Source: Sphingobacterium pedocola
GTDB taxonomy: Bacteria; Bacteroidota; Bacteroidia; Sphingobacteriales; Sphingobacteriaceae
Length of the DNA: 64,000 nt
Direction: 5' to 3'
Assembly (NCBI RefSeq): GCF_015209965.1
Contig: NZ_MU158690.1
Span: 372,854-436,853 of the forward strand
In this document: positions 1 to 9,065 of the stretch, piece after piece
Numbering within the stretch: position 1 is the stretch's first letter
How the letters are laid out: the number at the start of each line of letters is the position of its first letter
The notes under the pieces: generated by a model
Database searches by the model: none
Seen by the model: the letters and a program-made list of their open reading frames with translations, nothing else
What the model was told of the DNA's origin: nothing
Made by a program: the position numbers and the translations under genes

Positions 1-2140
1 AATTAACCTTCGCATTTTCTTCTGTAACCCGATTTCGGGTAATGGTGAAAGGATAAGGACCTGGATTTTCGGTATGAAGGCGGCTATTTACATTGTATTG
101 TACCAATACTGTCCCGCCTTTCTTAGCGAAATCTAACAGTTCAGATAGAATTTTGGTGCTATTTGGATTGGTATTAAATATACGCACGCCTAAAATGACG
201 GCGTCGAATTGTGCCAAGTTGGCACCCGAAATCTGATTGGAATTTAACAGGGTTACATCAATTCCGATTGCTGAAAGCGATTGTGGGATTAAATCTCCAG
301 CTCCATGGATGTATCCCACCCTTTTAATAGGATTAGCAAGATCAACCTTCTTTAATGCAATTTTTACAGGGGGAAACCAGGTAATATTCGGAATGTGATC
401 ATAGTGGATAAATTTAGCATCCTGTAGCGTTTCTCCATTTTCGGAGAAGGATAGATAATCAGCTGTGTCTAGACGATAGTCGTGGTTTGGTTGGATGGTA
501 AGTGTTTTGGAAATGATGTTTAATTGACTAAAATCCAACGAAATTTCACGTTGGTCTACAGTCCATCCTGTAGGATGAGCAACTTCAATATGATATTCCT
601 TTTTAGAAGGATGGTGATTTTCAAACGTTACTTCGATGGATTGAGATTGTCCATTTTTCGACAAGACAGAAGTTAGATCCGTTTTAGCCGTTAGATCTGG
701 CATGATCGTAATTGGATGATATAACTCCCCTCTTACGGGATCAACAAAACGAAAACGGATATTTTGGTCAATCCTTATCTCCTGATTGTTGATTTTCAAA
801 TGAAACGTGACGATAGGGAGGTTTTTATTTTCTGGATAACCGACGTCTTCTGCTTTGACGCTAAACTTTCCGAGTGTATGTGGACTGATTAACCAGTAAG
901 GTTGAGTTATGTAATTCCAGTTCAAGTTTTTGGCGCCTTTCCATAGTTCATTGGTTTTTAAACGAGCTTTCTGTTGTTCGGACAGTATTTCTACGGCGAC
1001 ATTCGGACGTCTGACAATGGCCTCAAGCGTTACGGGAATGGCTTCACCGACCACATATTGCGTTCTAGGTGTAGTTGCATCTATCCAGATGCCCGCACAA
1101 GCCAATATTAACTCTCTAATCTCCCTTGATTTCTCGACTATCCAGTAGTTGTCTTCTACTTTTTGGACCTCCTTTAACAAAAGGATTAAATCATTTACGG
1201 AATTCTCCGGGTGATTGGGATCAAATTGCGCGTTTATTTTGGTTATTAACTGCTGAATACCGGTCGATTTTGGTACTCTGTCCCAAGATGTGATTATTCC
1301 ATCAAAAAGATCTTCATTGGCTTCTTCTCCGGCTACATGCTCGAAGTATTCGATACTTTTCCCTCTGCTTGAGGCTGAACCAAATCCCTGGCTTTTATGT
1401 TGGGAGCGACTTTTTGCAGATATTTCACCATAAGACGCACCTATTAACGGGTTATAGTTTCCAATATCGATCGATAATTGATCGTCAGAAGTGTTATTCA
1501 TGCCTCCAAAGTTGGCGGTGTTCCATACCAACCGTTTAGCTTTCCAAGGCTCGACTGTGGCGAATTGTTCAGGGTATTTGCTGTTATCTGCTGCCGCTAA
1601 ATAGGCTTCGTGTGCGAGTATAGCTGAGGCTTGGTGGTGTCCATGGCCACCTCGTTCGTCGGGCGGAAACCGGGTAACGATCACATCGGGCCTTAGTTTC
1701 CGGATAAGATAAACAGCTTCCCGCAAAACAGTCTCCTTATCCCAAAAGGCGAACGTTTCTTCATGTGTTTTGGAAAATCCGAAATCATAGGCGGATGTAA
1801 AGAATTGCTCTCCTTTATCAATTTTCCGAGCGGCGAGTAACTCTTGTGTTCGAATTAGTCCAAGTTCAATGCCTTGTTCTGTTCCAATCAGGTTTTGACC
1901 ACCATCTCCTCTTGTTAAGGATAAGTAACTAGTCTTATACTTCCTGTCTTGAGCCAAGTAAGCGATAAGCTTGGTGTTTTCATCATCAGGATGTGCCGCA
2001 AAATAGAGGACGGAACCTAATACATTCAGTTTTTCAAGCTTCAACAGGATCTCCGAAGAAGACAAGTTGGCCGTATTTTGAGCAGGAGATTCACGCAAAC
2101 AAAGCGTGCACAGCAATAAAATTAAGTATTTTAATCTCAT
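1..2140 (-). CDS. PIG-L/LmbE family deacetylase, exported, 3' end cut by window edge
   Basis: I translated this gene directly from the minus strand. It starts at ATG 2140 and stays open for 713 codons to the window edge, so its C-terminus is missing. An N-terminal signal peptide (about residues 1-21, ending in SPAQ) is followed by the PIG-L/LmbE zinc deacetylase signature AAHPDDE near residue 48 and a GHGHHQ motif near residue 165, which supply the expected metal ligands. This family removes acetyl groups from GlcNAc-type sugars. The long part after the catalytic domain looks beta-rich and may be a substrate or wall-binding region; related Bacteroidota proteins are roughly 800 residues. The substrate is unknown. 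It ends its upstream intergenic region at a hairpin (2172-2203) separating it from the peroxiredoxin operon. Confidence 0.85.
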   Translation of the reverse strand, partial: MRLKYLILLLCTLCLRESPAQNTANLSSSEILLKLEKLNVLGSVLYFAAHPDDENTKLIAYLAQDRKYKTSYLSLTRGDGGQNLIGTEQGIELGLIRTQELLAARKIDKGEQFFTSAYDFGFSKTHEETFAFWDKETVLREAVYLIRKLRPDVIVTRFPPDERGGHGHHQASAILAHEAYLAAADNSKYPEQFATVEPWKAKRLVWNTANFGGMNNTSDDQLSIDIGNYNPLIGASYGEISAKSRSQHKSQGFGSASSRGKSIEYFEHVAGEEANEDLFDGIITSWDRVPKSTGIQQLITKINAQFDPNHPENSVNDLILLLKEVQKVEDNYWIVEKSREIRELILACAGIWIDATTPRTQYVVGEAIPVTLEAIVRRPNVAVEILSEQQKARLKTNELWKGAKNLNWNYITQPYWLISPHTLGKFSVKAEDVGYPENKNLPIVTFHLKINNQEIRIDQNIRFRFVDPVRGELYHPITIMPDLTAKTDLTSVLSKNGQSQSIEVTFENHHPSKKEYHIEVAHPTGWTVDQREISLDFSQLNIISKTLTIQPNHDYRLDTADYLSFSENGETLQDAKFIHYDHIPNITWFPPVKIALKKVDLANPIKRVGYIHGAGDLIPQSLSAIGIDVTLLNSNQISGANLAQFDAVILGVRIFNTNPNSTKILSELLDFAKKGGTVLVQYNVNSRLHTENPGPYPFTITRNRVTEENAKVN

Positions 2141-2171
2141 AGTGATTTAGAGGGCATTTATCAAAAATAAT

Positions 2172-2203
2172 AAAAGGAATCAAAATTTAATTTGATTCCT
2201 TTT
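2172..2203 (-). terminator. Hairpin terminator after the peroxiredoxin operon
   Basis: A perfect 13-bp stem (AAAAGGAATCAAA / TTTGATTCCTTTT) with a 6-base loop lies downstream of the minus-strand prx-trx-small protein operon and upstream of the deacetylase gene. The following minus-strand bases are T-rich. The 190 bases between it and the operon end show nothing else I recognise. Confidence 0.6.
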
Positions 2204-2396
2204 ACCAACAATTAAAATCTTTCTTGTCTTAAAACAGTGATGCTTCTAATGTAGTGGTATTAAACGCATGTTTAGTTCAAACTCACAAGCTTTAAGGGAG
2301 TAACCTTTCAACTATAGTAAAAGTACTATAAAAAGATAATATTGCTGCAAGTCTCCTAGAAAAATTTTTCCACACAAACTAAGTTATGAACATACT

Positions 2397-2654
2397 CTAT
2401 TTGTCTATCGATCCTAAAACACGTTTCATGAAGATATTCAATGCTTCTTTTTTTGGCGAACCTTCTTTTATTAGTTTATCTACCTCTATAGCACCGTACA
2501 TGTTGGAAATTAATTCACCAATAACATCAAGCTCTTCGTCTTTTAAAGTTGGTATTTCTGTCAAAGCCTCTAATGTCTCAATAGTTTCTAAAACGAAATC
2601 CACATCATTCTCTTCTATGAAATCGGTTAGGTGTTTAATTACGGGTAACTTCAT
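2397..2654 (-). CDS. Small acidic protein of the peroxiredoxin operon (DUF6952-like)
   Basis: This 85-residue acidic, mostly helical protein has no cysteine, signal peptide or membrane segment. Its start codon lies inside the last codons of the thioredoxin gene (20-bp overlap), so the two are probably translationally coupled. From memory, small proteins of this kind (DUF6952) accompany peroxiredoxin and thioredoxin genes across Bacteroidota, but I cannot confirm the family here. Position and conservation of the trio suggest a helper role in peroxide reduction, for example as an adaptor between the two enzymes. No biochemical function can be read from the sequence. Confidence 0.75.
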   Translation of the reverse strand: MKLPVIKHLTDFIEENDVDFVLETIETLEALTEIPTLKDEELDVIGELISNMYGAIEVDKLIKEGSPKKEALNIFMKRVLGSIDK

Positions 2655-2949
2655 CTAATAAATTTATTAATCCTTCGATTTTGTTCGTTTGTACCTGATT
2701 GACCAATTTGCCATTTTTGAAGGCGGCAAAAGTCGGTAGATTACTGACGTTAGCTAATTTTCTTGACTCGGGGAATTTCTCCGCGTCAACGATGACAAAG
2801 GAAACGTGTTCGTTCTCAGTCGATAATTTTTTAAATTTTGGTTTCATAATGCGGCAATTCCCGCACCATGAAGCAGAATATTGTACCATTACCGTATTGT
2901 CACTACTTACAATCTCTTGTAATGAGTCGTTTTCTAACTCTTTTAACAT
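2635..2949 (-). CDS. Thioredoxin family protein (WCGNC)
   Basis: This 104-residue single-domain thioredoxin has the active-site motif WCGNC with cysteines at positions 29 and 32, and the cis-proline loop at SNLPTF. It has no signal peptide, so it acts in the cytoplasm. The GN dipeptide between the cysteines differs from the GP of classical thioredoxin and should shift its redox potential. It sits 58 bases downstream of the peroxiredoxin on the same strand and overlaps the small acidic protein that follows, so the likely role is to re-reduce that peroxiredoxin's disulfide. The family call is secure; the partner is inferred from the operon. Confidence 0.92.
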   Translation of the reverse strand: MLKELENDSLQEIVSSDNTVMVQYSASWCGNCRIMKPKFKKLSTENEHVSFVIVDAEKFPESRKLANVSNLPTFAAFKNGKLVNQVQTNKIEGLINLLDEVTRN

Positions 2950-3007
2950 AATAATAATATTTTTGAAAAGGGGGAGATAGGATTATCTCCCCCCGATGGT
3001 GTATCTA

Positions 3008-3640
3008 TTAATTCATTGACAAGTATGAAGCTACTCCTTCGCGGGTTGCATTCATAGCTTCTTTACCTTCTTCCCAGTTTGCAGGGCATACTTCACCATG
3101 TTGTTGTACATGCGTATATGCATCGATAAGACGGATATATTCTTTTACGTTACGGCCTAAAGGCATGTCGTTTACTGACTCATGGAATACTTTGCCCGTT
3201 TCATCAATTAAATATGTAGCACGATAAGACACCGCATCACCTTCTGCAATAGTGCCAAATTCAGGATGCTCTACTTCTTTAACATCTAAGATACCTAAGA
3301 TGCTTGATAAATTGCGGTTTGTATCTGCAATAATAGGATATTCAACACCTTCAATTCCACCGTTGTCCTTAGCTGTGTTTAACCACGCAAAATGTACTTC
3401 GTTGGAATCGCAAGAAGCGCCAATAACGATTGTATTGCGTTTTTCAAATTCGGCTGTAGCCTCTTGAAACGCATGCAATTCAGTAGGACATACAAAAGTG
3501 AAATCTTTTGGATACCAAAATAATACTACTTTTTTGTTTTCTTGTTGAGCTTTTTCAAAAATGTTAATTGAAAGATTGTCACCTAAATAATCGATTGCAC
3601 TTGCTGTAATGTTTGGGAAATTTTTACCTGTAAAACTCAT
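3008..3640 (-). CDS. Typical 2-Cys peroxiredoxin (AhpC/Prx1 class)
   Basis: The 210-residue protein reduces hydrogen peroxide and organic peroxides through a thiol cycle in the cytoplasm. The peroxidatic cysteine is C51 in DFTFVCPTE and the resolving cysteine lies near residue 185 in EVCPANW, the arrangement of dimeric 2-Cys peroxiredoxins. Length is normal for the family. It is the first gene of a minus-strand operon with a thioredoxin and a small acidic protein. A TATATTTG -7 element (3668-3675) is 28 bases upstream of the start. No AhpF-type reductase is next to it, which fits thioredoxin being the electron donor. Confidence 0.95.
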   Translation of the reverse strand: MSFTGKNFPNITASAIDYLGDNLSINIFEKAQQENKKVVLFWYPKDFTFVCPTELHAFQEATAEFEKRNTIVIGASCDSNEVHFAWLNTAKDNGGIEGVEYPIIADTNRNLSSILGILDVKEVEHPEFGTIAEGDAVSYRATYLIDETGKVFHESVNDMPLGRNVKEYIRLIDAYTHVQQHGEVCPANWEEGKEAMNATREGVASYLSMN

Positions 3641-3667
3641 AGTTATTTTCTTTTTCTTATTGTGCTA

Positions 3668-3675
3668 CAAATATA
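3668..3675 (-). promoter_or_regulatory. Bacteroidota -7 promoter element of the peroxiredoxin operon
   Basis: On the minus strand this reads TATATTTG, matching the Bacteroidota sigma-A -7 consensus TAnnTTTG, placed 28 bases before the peroxiredoxin ATG. I do not see a clear -33 TTTG at the usual spacing. Confidence 0.5.
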
Positions 3676-3841
3676 GGCATAAATAGCTCAATCTGGTATC
3701 GAAAATCCCAATGTCATATTGTTGAAATCTATATGTGTAAATGATGTTCTATAGTTAAAATCTATTTTTGTGGTTTTTAGGATAATTAAAAATAATTGTT
3801 GCTATTGGTTAGAATTTTTGAAATCTTTGTATGCAGAAAAC

Positions 3842-3913
3842 GGCCCCGTAGTTCAACGGATAGAATAGATGTTTCCTAAACATTTGATAGCAGTTCGATT
3901 CTGCTCGGGGCTA
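3842..3913 (+). tRNA. tRNA-Arg (anticodon CCT)
   Basis: The cloverleaf folds completely: acceptor GGCCCCG/CGGGGCT (one G-U), D stem GTTC/GAAT, anticodon stem GATGT/ACATT with loop TTCCTAA (anticodon CCT at 3875-3877), and T arm AGCAG-TTCGATT-CTGCT. It reads AGG arginine codons. CCA is not encoded. A strong terminator follows directly. Confidence 0.95.
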
Positions 3914-3915
3914 CG

Positions 3916-3948
3916 AAAAAAGCGACTTTTTTAAAGTCGCTTTTTTTT
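3916..3948 (+). terminator. Rho-independent terminator after tRNA-Arg
   Basis: Stem AAAGCGACTTT / AAAGTCGCTTT followed by a run of eight T, starting two bases after the tRNA. It ends the tRNA-Arg transcript. Confidence 0.85.
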
Positions 3949-4041
3949 GAAATTTACATTATCATTTAGACAGCTAATTTTTAATTGTTATGTTTACATC
4001 TAGCAACTATATAACAACCTACTTAACAACAAAAAACACGA

Positions 4042-4977
4042 ATGAAAAATAATTTCTTTCTTTTACTTGGGCTATTTATTTGCGCAAACGTTTATGCGCA
4101 AAAAAGAGATTCGGTATATGCGTTTTCCTATTTTAAAAATAATGGGCAGGACGGATTGCATCTGGCCTTTAGCGAAGATGGTTTGGAATGGAAAGCGCTA
4201 AAGAATGATCAATCTTTTTTGGAACCTGAAATAAGTGCTGATAAACTCATGCGCGACCCCTGCATTATTCGTGGTGAGGATGGCCGATTTCATATGGTAT
4301 GGACCGTGAGTTGGACACAAAAAGGAATAGGTTATGCCTCTTCGAAAGATTTGATGAAATGGTCAGATCAGCAATATATTCCTGTGATGGAACATGAACT
4401 TAAAGCTCGGAATACTTGGGCGCCTGAAATCACTTACGATCCCCAGAATGAAGAATATATGATTTATTGGGCGACAACCATCGAAGGGAAATTTCCCGAA
4501 ACACAGATAGAGGATGACAACCGGTATAATCATAGGATGTACTATGTGACAACTAAAGACTTCGAATATTTTACAGATGCAAAGTTATTATATGATCCAG
4601 GGTTTAACGCTATTGATGCCTCTATCGTGCAACACGAGAATAAGTGGGTGATGTTCATAAAGGATGAAACAAAAAAACCTGTTCAGAAGAATATAAAGAC
4701 TGCTTTCGCCGAGACTATCACCGGACCTTATTCCGATATTTCTGCTCCGATTACTGGTGAGTATTGGGCGGAAGGCCCCACAGCTATAAAAATTGATGAC
4801 GAATGGTTCGTGTATTTTGATAAATATACCAATCATCAATATGGCGCCGTAAAATCGAATGATTTGATAAATTGGCAGGATATTTCAGCACACATTACTA
4901 TGCCTAAAGGGATTCGTCACGGTACGGTATTCAAAATTTCCCGAAAAGAACTTAAAAAATTATTGAAAGCGAAATGA
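4042..4977 (+). CDS. Exported glycoside hydrolase family 43-like protein
   Basis: The 311-residue protein has a signal peptide (about 1-19, ending VYA) and then one five-bladed beta-propeller domain of the GH43 type. The three acidic residues expected of the clan are visible: D72 in MRDP, D192 in AIDAS and E244 in AEGPT, so it should be catalytically active. GH43 enzymes remove arabinose, xylose or galactose from plant-type glycans; which one cannot be told here. It overlaps the next gene by 4 bases (ATGA), so the two are co-translated. The fold matches the N-terminal domain of the broken GH43 gene at 9616-11519, suggesting a paralogous pair. Confidence 0.85.
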   Translation: MKNNFFLLLGLFICANVYAQKRDSVYAFSYFKNNGQDGLHLAFSEDGLEWKALKNDQSFLEPEISADKLMRDPCIIRGEDGRFHMVWTVSWTQKGIGYASSKDLMKWSDQQYIPVMEHELKARNTWAPEITYDPQNEEYMIYWATTIEGKFPETQIEDDNRYNHRMYYVTTKDFEYFTDAKLLYDPGFNAIDASIVQHENKWVMFIKDETKKPVQKNIKTAFAETITGPYSDISAPITGEYWAEGPTAIKIDDEWFVYFDKYTNHQYGAVKSNDLINWQDISAHITMPKGIRHGTVFKISRKELKKLLKAK

Positions 4978-6269
4978 AAAAGTTTTTAACCTTATTTTTT
5001 ATACTGTACGTGGGGGTTTCTTCTGCGCAAAAAACGGAGCGTAGCACGGTAGGCTTGGGTTGGGCGAGCAACTCCATCAACACCACTATTTTTCGCAAAA
5101 ATTCGATCGTTTCCAGTGCAAAATATCAATTCACATCCTACTATGACAACGATGGTTTTGTATGTGTAGCCCGTAGGTTATTAGACGGTAAAGATTGGAG
5201 CGTAAAAAGGACGCCCTTTGTCGGGAATGTTAAAGACGCCCACAACTCTATCAGTATCATGGTAGACGGAGACGGATATCTCCACCTATCCTGGGATCAC
5301 CATAATAATGCATTAAACTACGCGAGAAGCAATGAACCGTTCGGAATAGATCAGTTCGAGAAATCGCTTATGGTAGGTTCTTTTGAAAAAAGTGTAACCT
5401 ATCCAGAATTCTATCGAAAAAGCAACGGGAATATTTTGTTCTTGTATAGAGACGGCGGTTCGGGCAGAGGTAATTTGGTACTGAATGAGTATATTACTGC
5501 CGACAAAAAATGGACGCGCGTGCAAGATAATTTAATTGATGGAGAAGGAAAGCGAAATGCGTATCCACAATTTTTCGTGGATCGTAATGATAATATGCAT
5601 CTCTCTTGGGTGTGGCGTAATACGCCGGATGTAGCAACAAATCACAATCTTTGCTATGCAATCTCTAAAGACGGGGGCAAGACCTGGCAAAAATCTTCAG
5701 GTGCATCTTATCAATTACCTATTGACTATAAACAGTCTGACATAATTCATATCATCCCGGAAAATAGTGATCTCATGAATCAAACCTCCATGACTACAGA
5801 CCAAAATGGAAAGGTGTACATTGCCAATTATTGGCGAGATCCAGTAAGTAATCTGCCACAGTATCATATTGTATTTCAAGATAAAAAGAAGTGGCGAACG
5901 CGTGCGTTAGATTTTCGTCAGAAAGACTTTAGACTTTCCGGTGGAGGAACGAAAAAAATACCGATCTCCAGGCCGCAGATACTCGTTTCCGGCAGTAGAA
6001 AAAAAGCTAAAGTATACCTCCTGTTTCGGGATGAAGATCTTGGATCTAAAGCTTCGGTAGCCATTATTCCCCGGATTGGAAAATCGGCTTATCACATCCT
6101 TTCATTGACCAATCAGAATCTTGGCGATTGGGAGCCTTCTTATGACACGGAAAGATGGAAGCGTGAAAAGGTAATCAGCCTGTTTACACAAGAAGTAATA
6201 CAAAAAGATGGTGAGGGGTTACAGCCAACTGCACCGACAGCAATTGAGATTGTCGATGTCAGTTTTTAG
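4974..6269 (+). CDS. Exported BNR_4-type beta-propeller protein (possible polysaccharide lyase)
   Basis: The 431-residue protein has a signal peptide (about 1-18) and repeated beta-propeller blades with motifs such as HLSWDHHNNALNYARS and a second HLSWVWR, which I associate with the BNR_4 family (PF15892). Known relatives include seven-bladed lyases acting on ulvan or on rhamnose-glucuronate ends of arabinogalactan. The two histidines in WDHHNN are candidates for catalysis. It is co-translated with the GH43 gene before it, which supports a shared glycan target, possibly an arabinogalactan-like side chain. No SusC/SusD pair lies in this part of the window. Exact activity is unknown. Confidence 0.8.
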   Translation: MKKFLTLFFILYVGVSSAQKTERSTVGLGWASNSINTTIFRKNSIVSSAKYQFTSYYDNDGFVCVARRLLDGKDWSVKRTPFVGNVKDAHNSISIMVDGDGYLHLSWDHHNNALNYARSNEPFGIDQFEKSLMVGSFEKSVTYPEFYRKSNGNILFLYRDGGSGRGNLVLNEYITADKKWTRVQDNLIDGEGKRNAYPQFFVDRNDNMHLSWVWRNTPDVATNHNLCYAISKDGGKTWQKSSGASYQLPIDYKQSDIIHIIPENSDLMNQTSMTTDQNGKVYIANYWRDPVSNLPQYHIVFQDKKKWRTRALDFRQKDFRLSGGGTKKIPISRPQILVSGSRKKAKVYLLFRDEDLGSKASVAIIPRIGKSAYHILSLTNQNLGDWEPSYDTERWKREKVISLFTQEVIQKDGEGLQPTAPTAIEIVDVSF

Positions 6270-6278
6270 GGTTACCTG

Positions 6279-7457
6279 CTAATTCGCTTTGAATACATTA
6301 AGCTTACTTGTCATAATAAATAGCAAAAGACCGAAACAAGCAAAAATACCGTAGGAATATCTTAGGCTAAACAGCTCGGCGATATATCCAATTAATGGCG
6401 GTCCCATCAGAAAGCCGAGGTAACTAATACTAGAAACCATGGCGAGTGCTACACCTGATGGGATTGTTTTATGTTTACCAGCGATAGAATAAGCCGTTGG
6501 TACATTGCAGGCTACTCCTAGTCCGACTAGCATAAAAGCCGCCGTGCATGTTATAAAGTATGGCCATATCACCGATAGCATCATTCCAGCAAACATCAAT
6601 AATCCACTAATCTGAAGAGTTCGTTGGCGCCCGATCCTGCTGATTACAAAGTCGCCTACAAATCGCCCCAGTGCCATCATGATCATAAAGGAGGCGTAAC
6701 CTACTATGACAAGGTTTTCGGGCGATTTTACGATATCGTGGAAATAAACACCACTCCAATCAAACATCGCGCCCTCGGTTGCCATGCTACAAAATCCGAT
6801 CACACCCAATGAAATAAGGGTACGATCGGGTTTGAATGAACCTGATTTCTTTTCAGTGGTACTTTGCTTTGGAGGAGCCAAAAATGCCCGATTAATAAAT
6901 GTACTTAGAATGACTAAGCCGAGAATGATTAAGAAATGCTGAAGGGTGGTAAGGCCTAGATTTAGTGTCAATAGACCTACAAGAGCGCCAGTAAATCCAG
7001 CGATACTCCAAGCGCCATGGAAGGATGACATGATCGGCTTTTTAAATATATCCTCAGCCAATACGCCTTGTGTGTTTACCGCGATATTGCACATGTTTCC
7101 AATTACGCCGAAGAGAAACAGTATACCTCCTAATTGCCACGCATTAGTCGCTAATCCGATAAGACACAATATGCAGCTATAGATGATGGCTGTAATAGGA
7201 AGGAGATGATGGCTGCCGTATTTAGAAACCAGTTTTCCCGACAAGGGCATGGTGACCAGTTGACCTATAGGAAGCATTAAAAGGATAGTTCCGAGCTCCC
7301 CTTCCGATAGTTGTAAATTTGATTTAATGATTGGGATACGGCTCGCCCATGAGGCAAAAGCTATTCCTTGACAAAAATAGAAAAGGGACACCGCGATGCG
7401 GATTCTGTTTTTATGTTGTAAAAGATCAGGTTGATCGTAGTATTTTAACGTAGACAT
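6279..7457 (-). CDS. Major facilitator superfamily transporter (YbjJ-like)
   Basis: This is a 392-residue integral membrane protein with about twelve hydrophobic segments and the MFS loop motif GKLVSKYGSHHL after helix 2. The overall look (FYFCQGIAFASWASRIPIIK at the N-terminus) resembles YbjJ-type MFS proteins, whose substrates are poorly defined. I chose ATG 7457 because the 12 extra codons from 7493 lack the character of the family N-terminus. It converges on the BNR_4 gene with a 9-base gap and is divergent from the aldo/keto reductase. Import of sugars released nearby or export of a small molecule are both possible. Confidence 0.88.
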   Translation of the reverse strand: MSTLKYYDQPDLLQHKNRIRIAVSLFYFCQGIAFASWASRIPIIKSNLQLSEGELGTILLMLPIGQLVTMPLSGKLVSKYGSHHLLPITAIIYSCILCLIGLATNAWQLGGILFLFGVIGNMCNIAVNTQGVLAEDIFKKPIMSSFHGAWSIAGFTGALVGLLTLNLGLTTLQHFLIILGLVILSTFINRAFLAPPKQSTTEKKSGSFKPDRTLISLGVIGFCSMATEGAMFDWSGVYFHDIVKSPENLVIVGYASFMIMMALGRFVGDFVISRIGRQRTLQISGLLMFAGMMLSVIWPYFITCTAAFMLVGLGVACNVPTAYSIAGKHKTIPSGVALAMVSSISYLGFLMGPPLIGYIAELFSLRYSYGIFACFGLLLFIMTSKLNVFKAN

Positions 7458-7559
7458 GAGACGAAATTTCAGCTGCAAAATTAAACATCCCAAAATTAAA
7501 ATTGAGCATTTTACGGTCAGATTATTTTCCTACTTTTAGATTCATTATATGTATGAACT

Positions 7560-8549
7560 ATGAAAACAAGAATATTTAGAGGTACAAATATATCCGAAAT
7601 AGGATTAGGAACGTGGCAATTGGGGTCGCAAGAGTGGGGGGCTGTTGAGAAAGATAGAGCTTTTGAAATATTAGCTACTTATGTTAATAGTGGCGGTAAT
7701 TTTATTGACACAGCTGATATTTATGGCGGAGGAGTGAGCGAACGTATCATAGGAGAATTCTTGCAGCAGTATAAGGGTGAGCCGATTCATGTGGCGACGA
7801 AGCTGGGCCGCCGTTCGGATGGAGCGAATGGATGGCCTCAAAATTTTACCAGAGACGAGATCCGACGGCATATTGAGGAGTCGTTGAAACGTCTTAATGT
7901 CAATCAGCTTTTTCTAGAACAGCTCCACTGCATTCCCAAAGACGAACTTTTAAAAGGAGATGTGTTTGATTACCTACGTGATTTTCAAACCGAAGGACTG
8001 ATTAAGCATTGGGGGGTGAGTGTGGAAACGACGGATGAAGCACTTATCTGTTTAGCACAAGAAGGGTTAGGATCCTTACAGGTTATTTTTAATTTATTTC
8101 GTCAACATATTGCAGATGAAATATTTACCAAAGCAAAGTCAAATGAAGTTTCACTGATTGCGCGGGTTCCGTTAGCCAGTGGGCTACTTACGGGAAAGTT
8201 TAAAACGGATACACAATTTGCAGAAAGCGACCATCGGAATTTTAATGCAGATGGACAGGCCTTCAATGTCGGTGAGACATTTTCAGGTCTACAATTTAAT
8301 CAAGGATTAGCGTTTGTAGAGAAAATAAAGCAGTATGCTCCACAGGAAATCACTTTGAGCCAGTTTGCACTTCAATGGATATTATCCTATCCTGAAATTA
8401 CGAGTGTGATACCCGGTGCTAGCTCACCGAATCAGGTCTTGAATAATATTGGAGCGTCTGTATTACCTACTATTTCGGAACAAACCTTAGCGAGCCTTAG
8501 AACGTTATATTTTGAAGAAATTAAACCCAAGATAAGAGGCGAATACTAA
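7560..8549 (+). CDS. Aldo/keto reductase
   Basis: The 329-residue soluble enzyme has the AKR TIM-barrel signatures: GLGTWQLG at the N-terminus, the catalytic Asp-Tyr pair in FIDTADIYGGGVSE, the catalytic Lys in VATKLGRR, a histidine in EQLHCIP, and the NADPH site SVIPGASSPNQV near the C-terminus. It reduces carbonyls with NADPH, acting on an unknown sugar or aldehyde. It is transcribed alone, divergently from the MFS transporter with about 100 bases between starts, so the two could share control and substrate. Confidence 0.92.
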   Translation: MKTRIFRGTNISEIGLGTWQLGSQEWGAVEKDRAFEILATYVNSGGNFIDTADIYGGGVSERIIGEFLQQYKGEPIHVATKLGRRSDGANGWPQNFTRDEIRRHIEESLKRLNVNQLFLEQLHCIPKDELLKGDVFDYLRDFQTEGLIKHWGVSVETTDEALICLAQEGLGSLQVIFNLFRQHIADEIFTKAKSNEVSLIARVPLASGLLTGKFKTDTQFAESDHRNFNADGQAFNVGETFSGLQFNQGLAFVEKIKQYAPQEITLSQFALQWILSYPEITSVIPGASSPNQVLNNIGASVLPTISEQTLASLRTLYFEEIKPKIRGEY

Positions 8550-8569
8550 CAGAAAGAGTACAAAAGTCT

Positions 8570-8600
8570 TTTGATTTTGTGATAATCTATTGTACCTTTA
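8570..8600 (+). promoter_or_regulatory. Promoter of tRNA-Lys
   Basis: A -33 element TTTG at 8570-8573 is followed after exactly 19 bases by TACCTTTA at 8593-8600, close to the TAnnTTTG consensus. The tRNA starts 13 bases later. Confidence 0.55.
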
Positions 8601-8613
8601 ACCCTCAGAAAAA

Positions 8614-8686
8614 GACTCCGTAGCTCAGTTGGTAGAGCAACTGACTCTTAATCAGTGGGTCGAGAGTTCGAGCCTCTCCGGGGTCA
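8614..8686 (+). tRNA. tRNA-Lys (anticodon CTT)
   Basis: The cloverleaf folds with acceptor GACTCCG/CGGGGTC, D stem GCTC/GAGC, anticodon stem ACTGA/TCAGT with loop CTCTTAA (anticodon CTT at 8647-8649), and T arm GAGAG-TTCGAGC-CTCTC. It reads AAG lysine codons. CCA is not encoded. Confidence 0.96.
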
Positions 8687-8692
8687 CTGCGC

Positions 8693-8722
8693 AAAGCTTC
8701 ACTGTAAAGTGGAGCTTTTTTT
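8693..8722 (+). terminator. Rho-independent terminator after tRNA-Lys
   Basis: Stem AAGCTTCAC / GTGGAGCTT with a 6-base loop and a T7 tail, starting 6 bases after the tRNA. From here to 9065 (about 340 bases) I see no gene; the reading frame of the next protein stays open upstream but contains no credible start or signal peptide. Confidence 0.8.
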
Positions 8723-9065
8723 CTGAACACAATCCTTGTCAAGGCCTATTAAGAACTTCATATACATTTTTTACCATTTGTTTATCTTTCCATAGTATTC
8801 AATAGCTTCCAGCGTAGGCCGTGGTAAAATCTTCACGCTTTTGTTGGATTCTGGATTGTTAAGATCCGACGGGCAAGAATCCCTTACAAGGCCAAAATTT
8901 GCTAAAGAAATAAAATTTGTGGTTTGTCGACACCTAGTAACGCACTTTCGTTACGTAAGTTTAGTAACAAATGAAAACTGCGCTATAGGTTTTGATGTAC
9001 ATTTTTTATTGGGGTTCAGTTTTTTAAATATATATTGTAGATTAGTGCTTGTCAAAATCCCGGGT

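Noticed and set aside
8841..9065. In-frame upstream extension of the outer-membrane protein gene
   Set aside because: The signal peptide starts at 9066; the extension has no family features.
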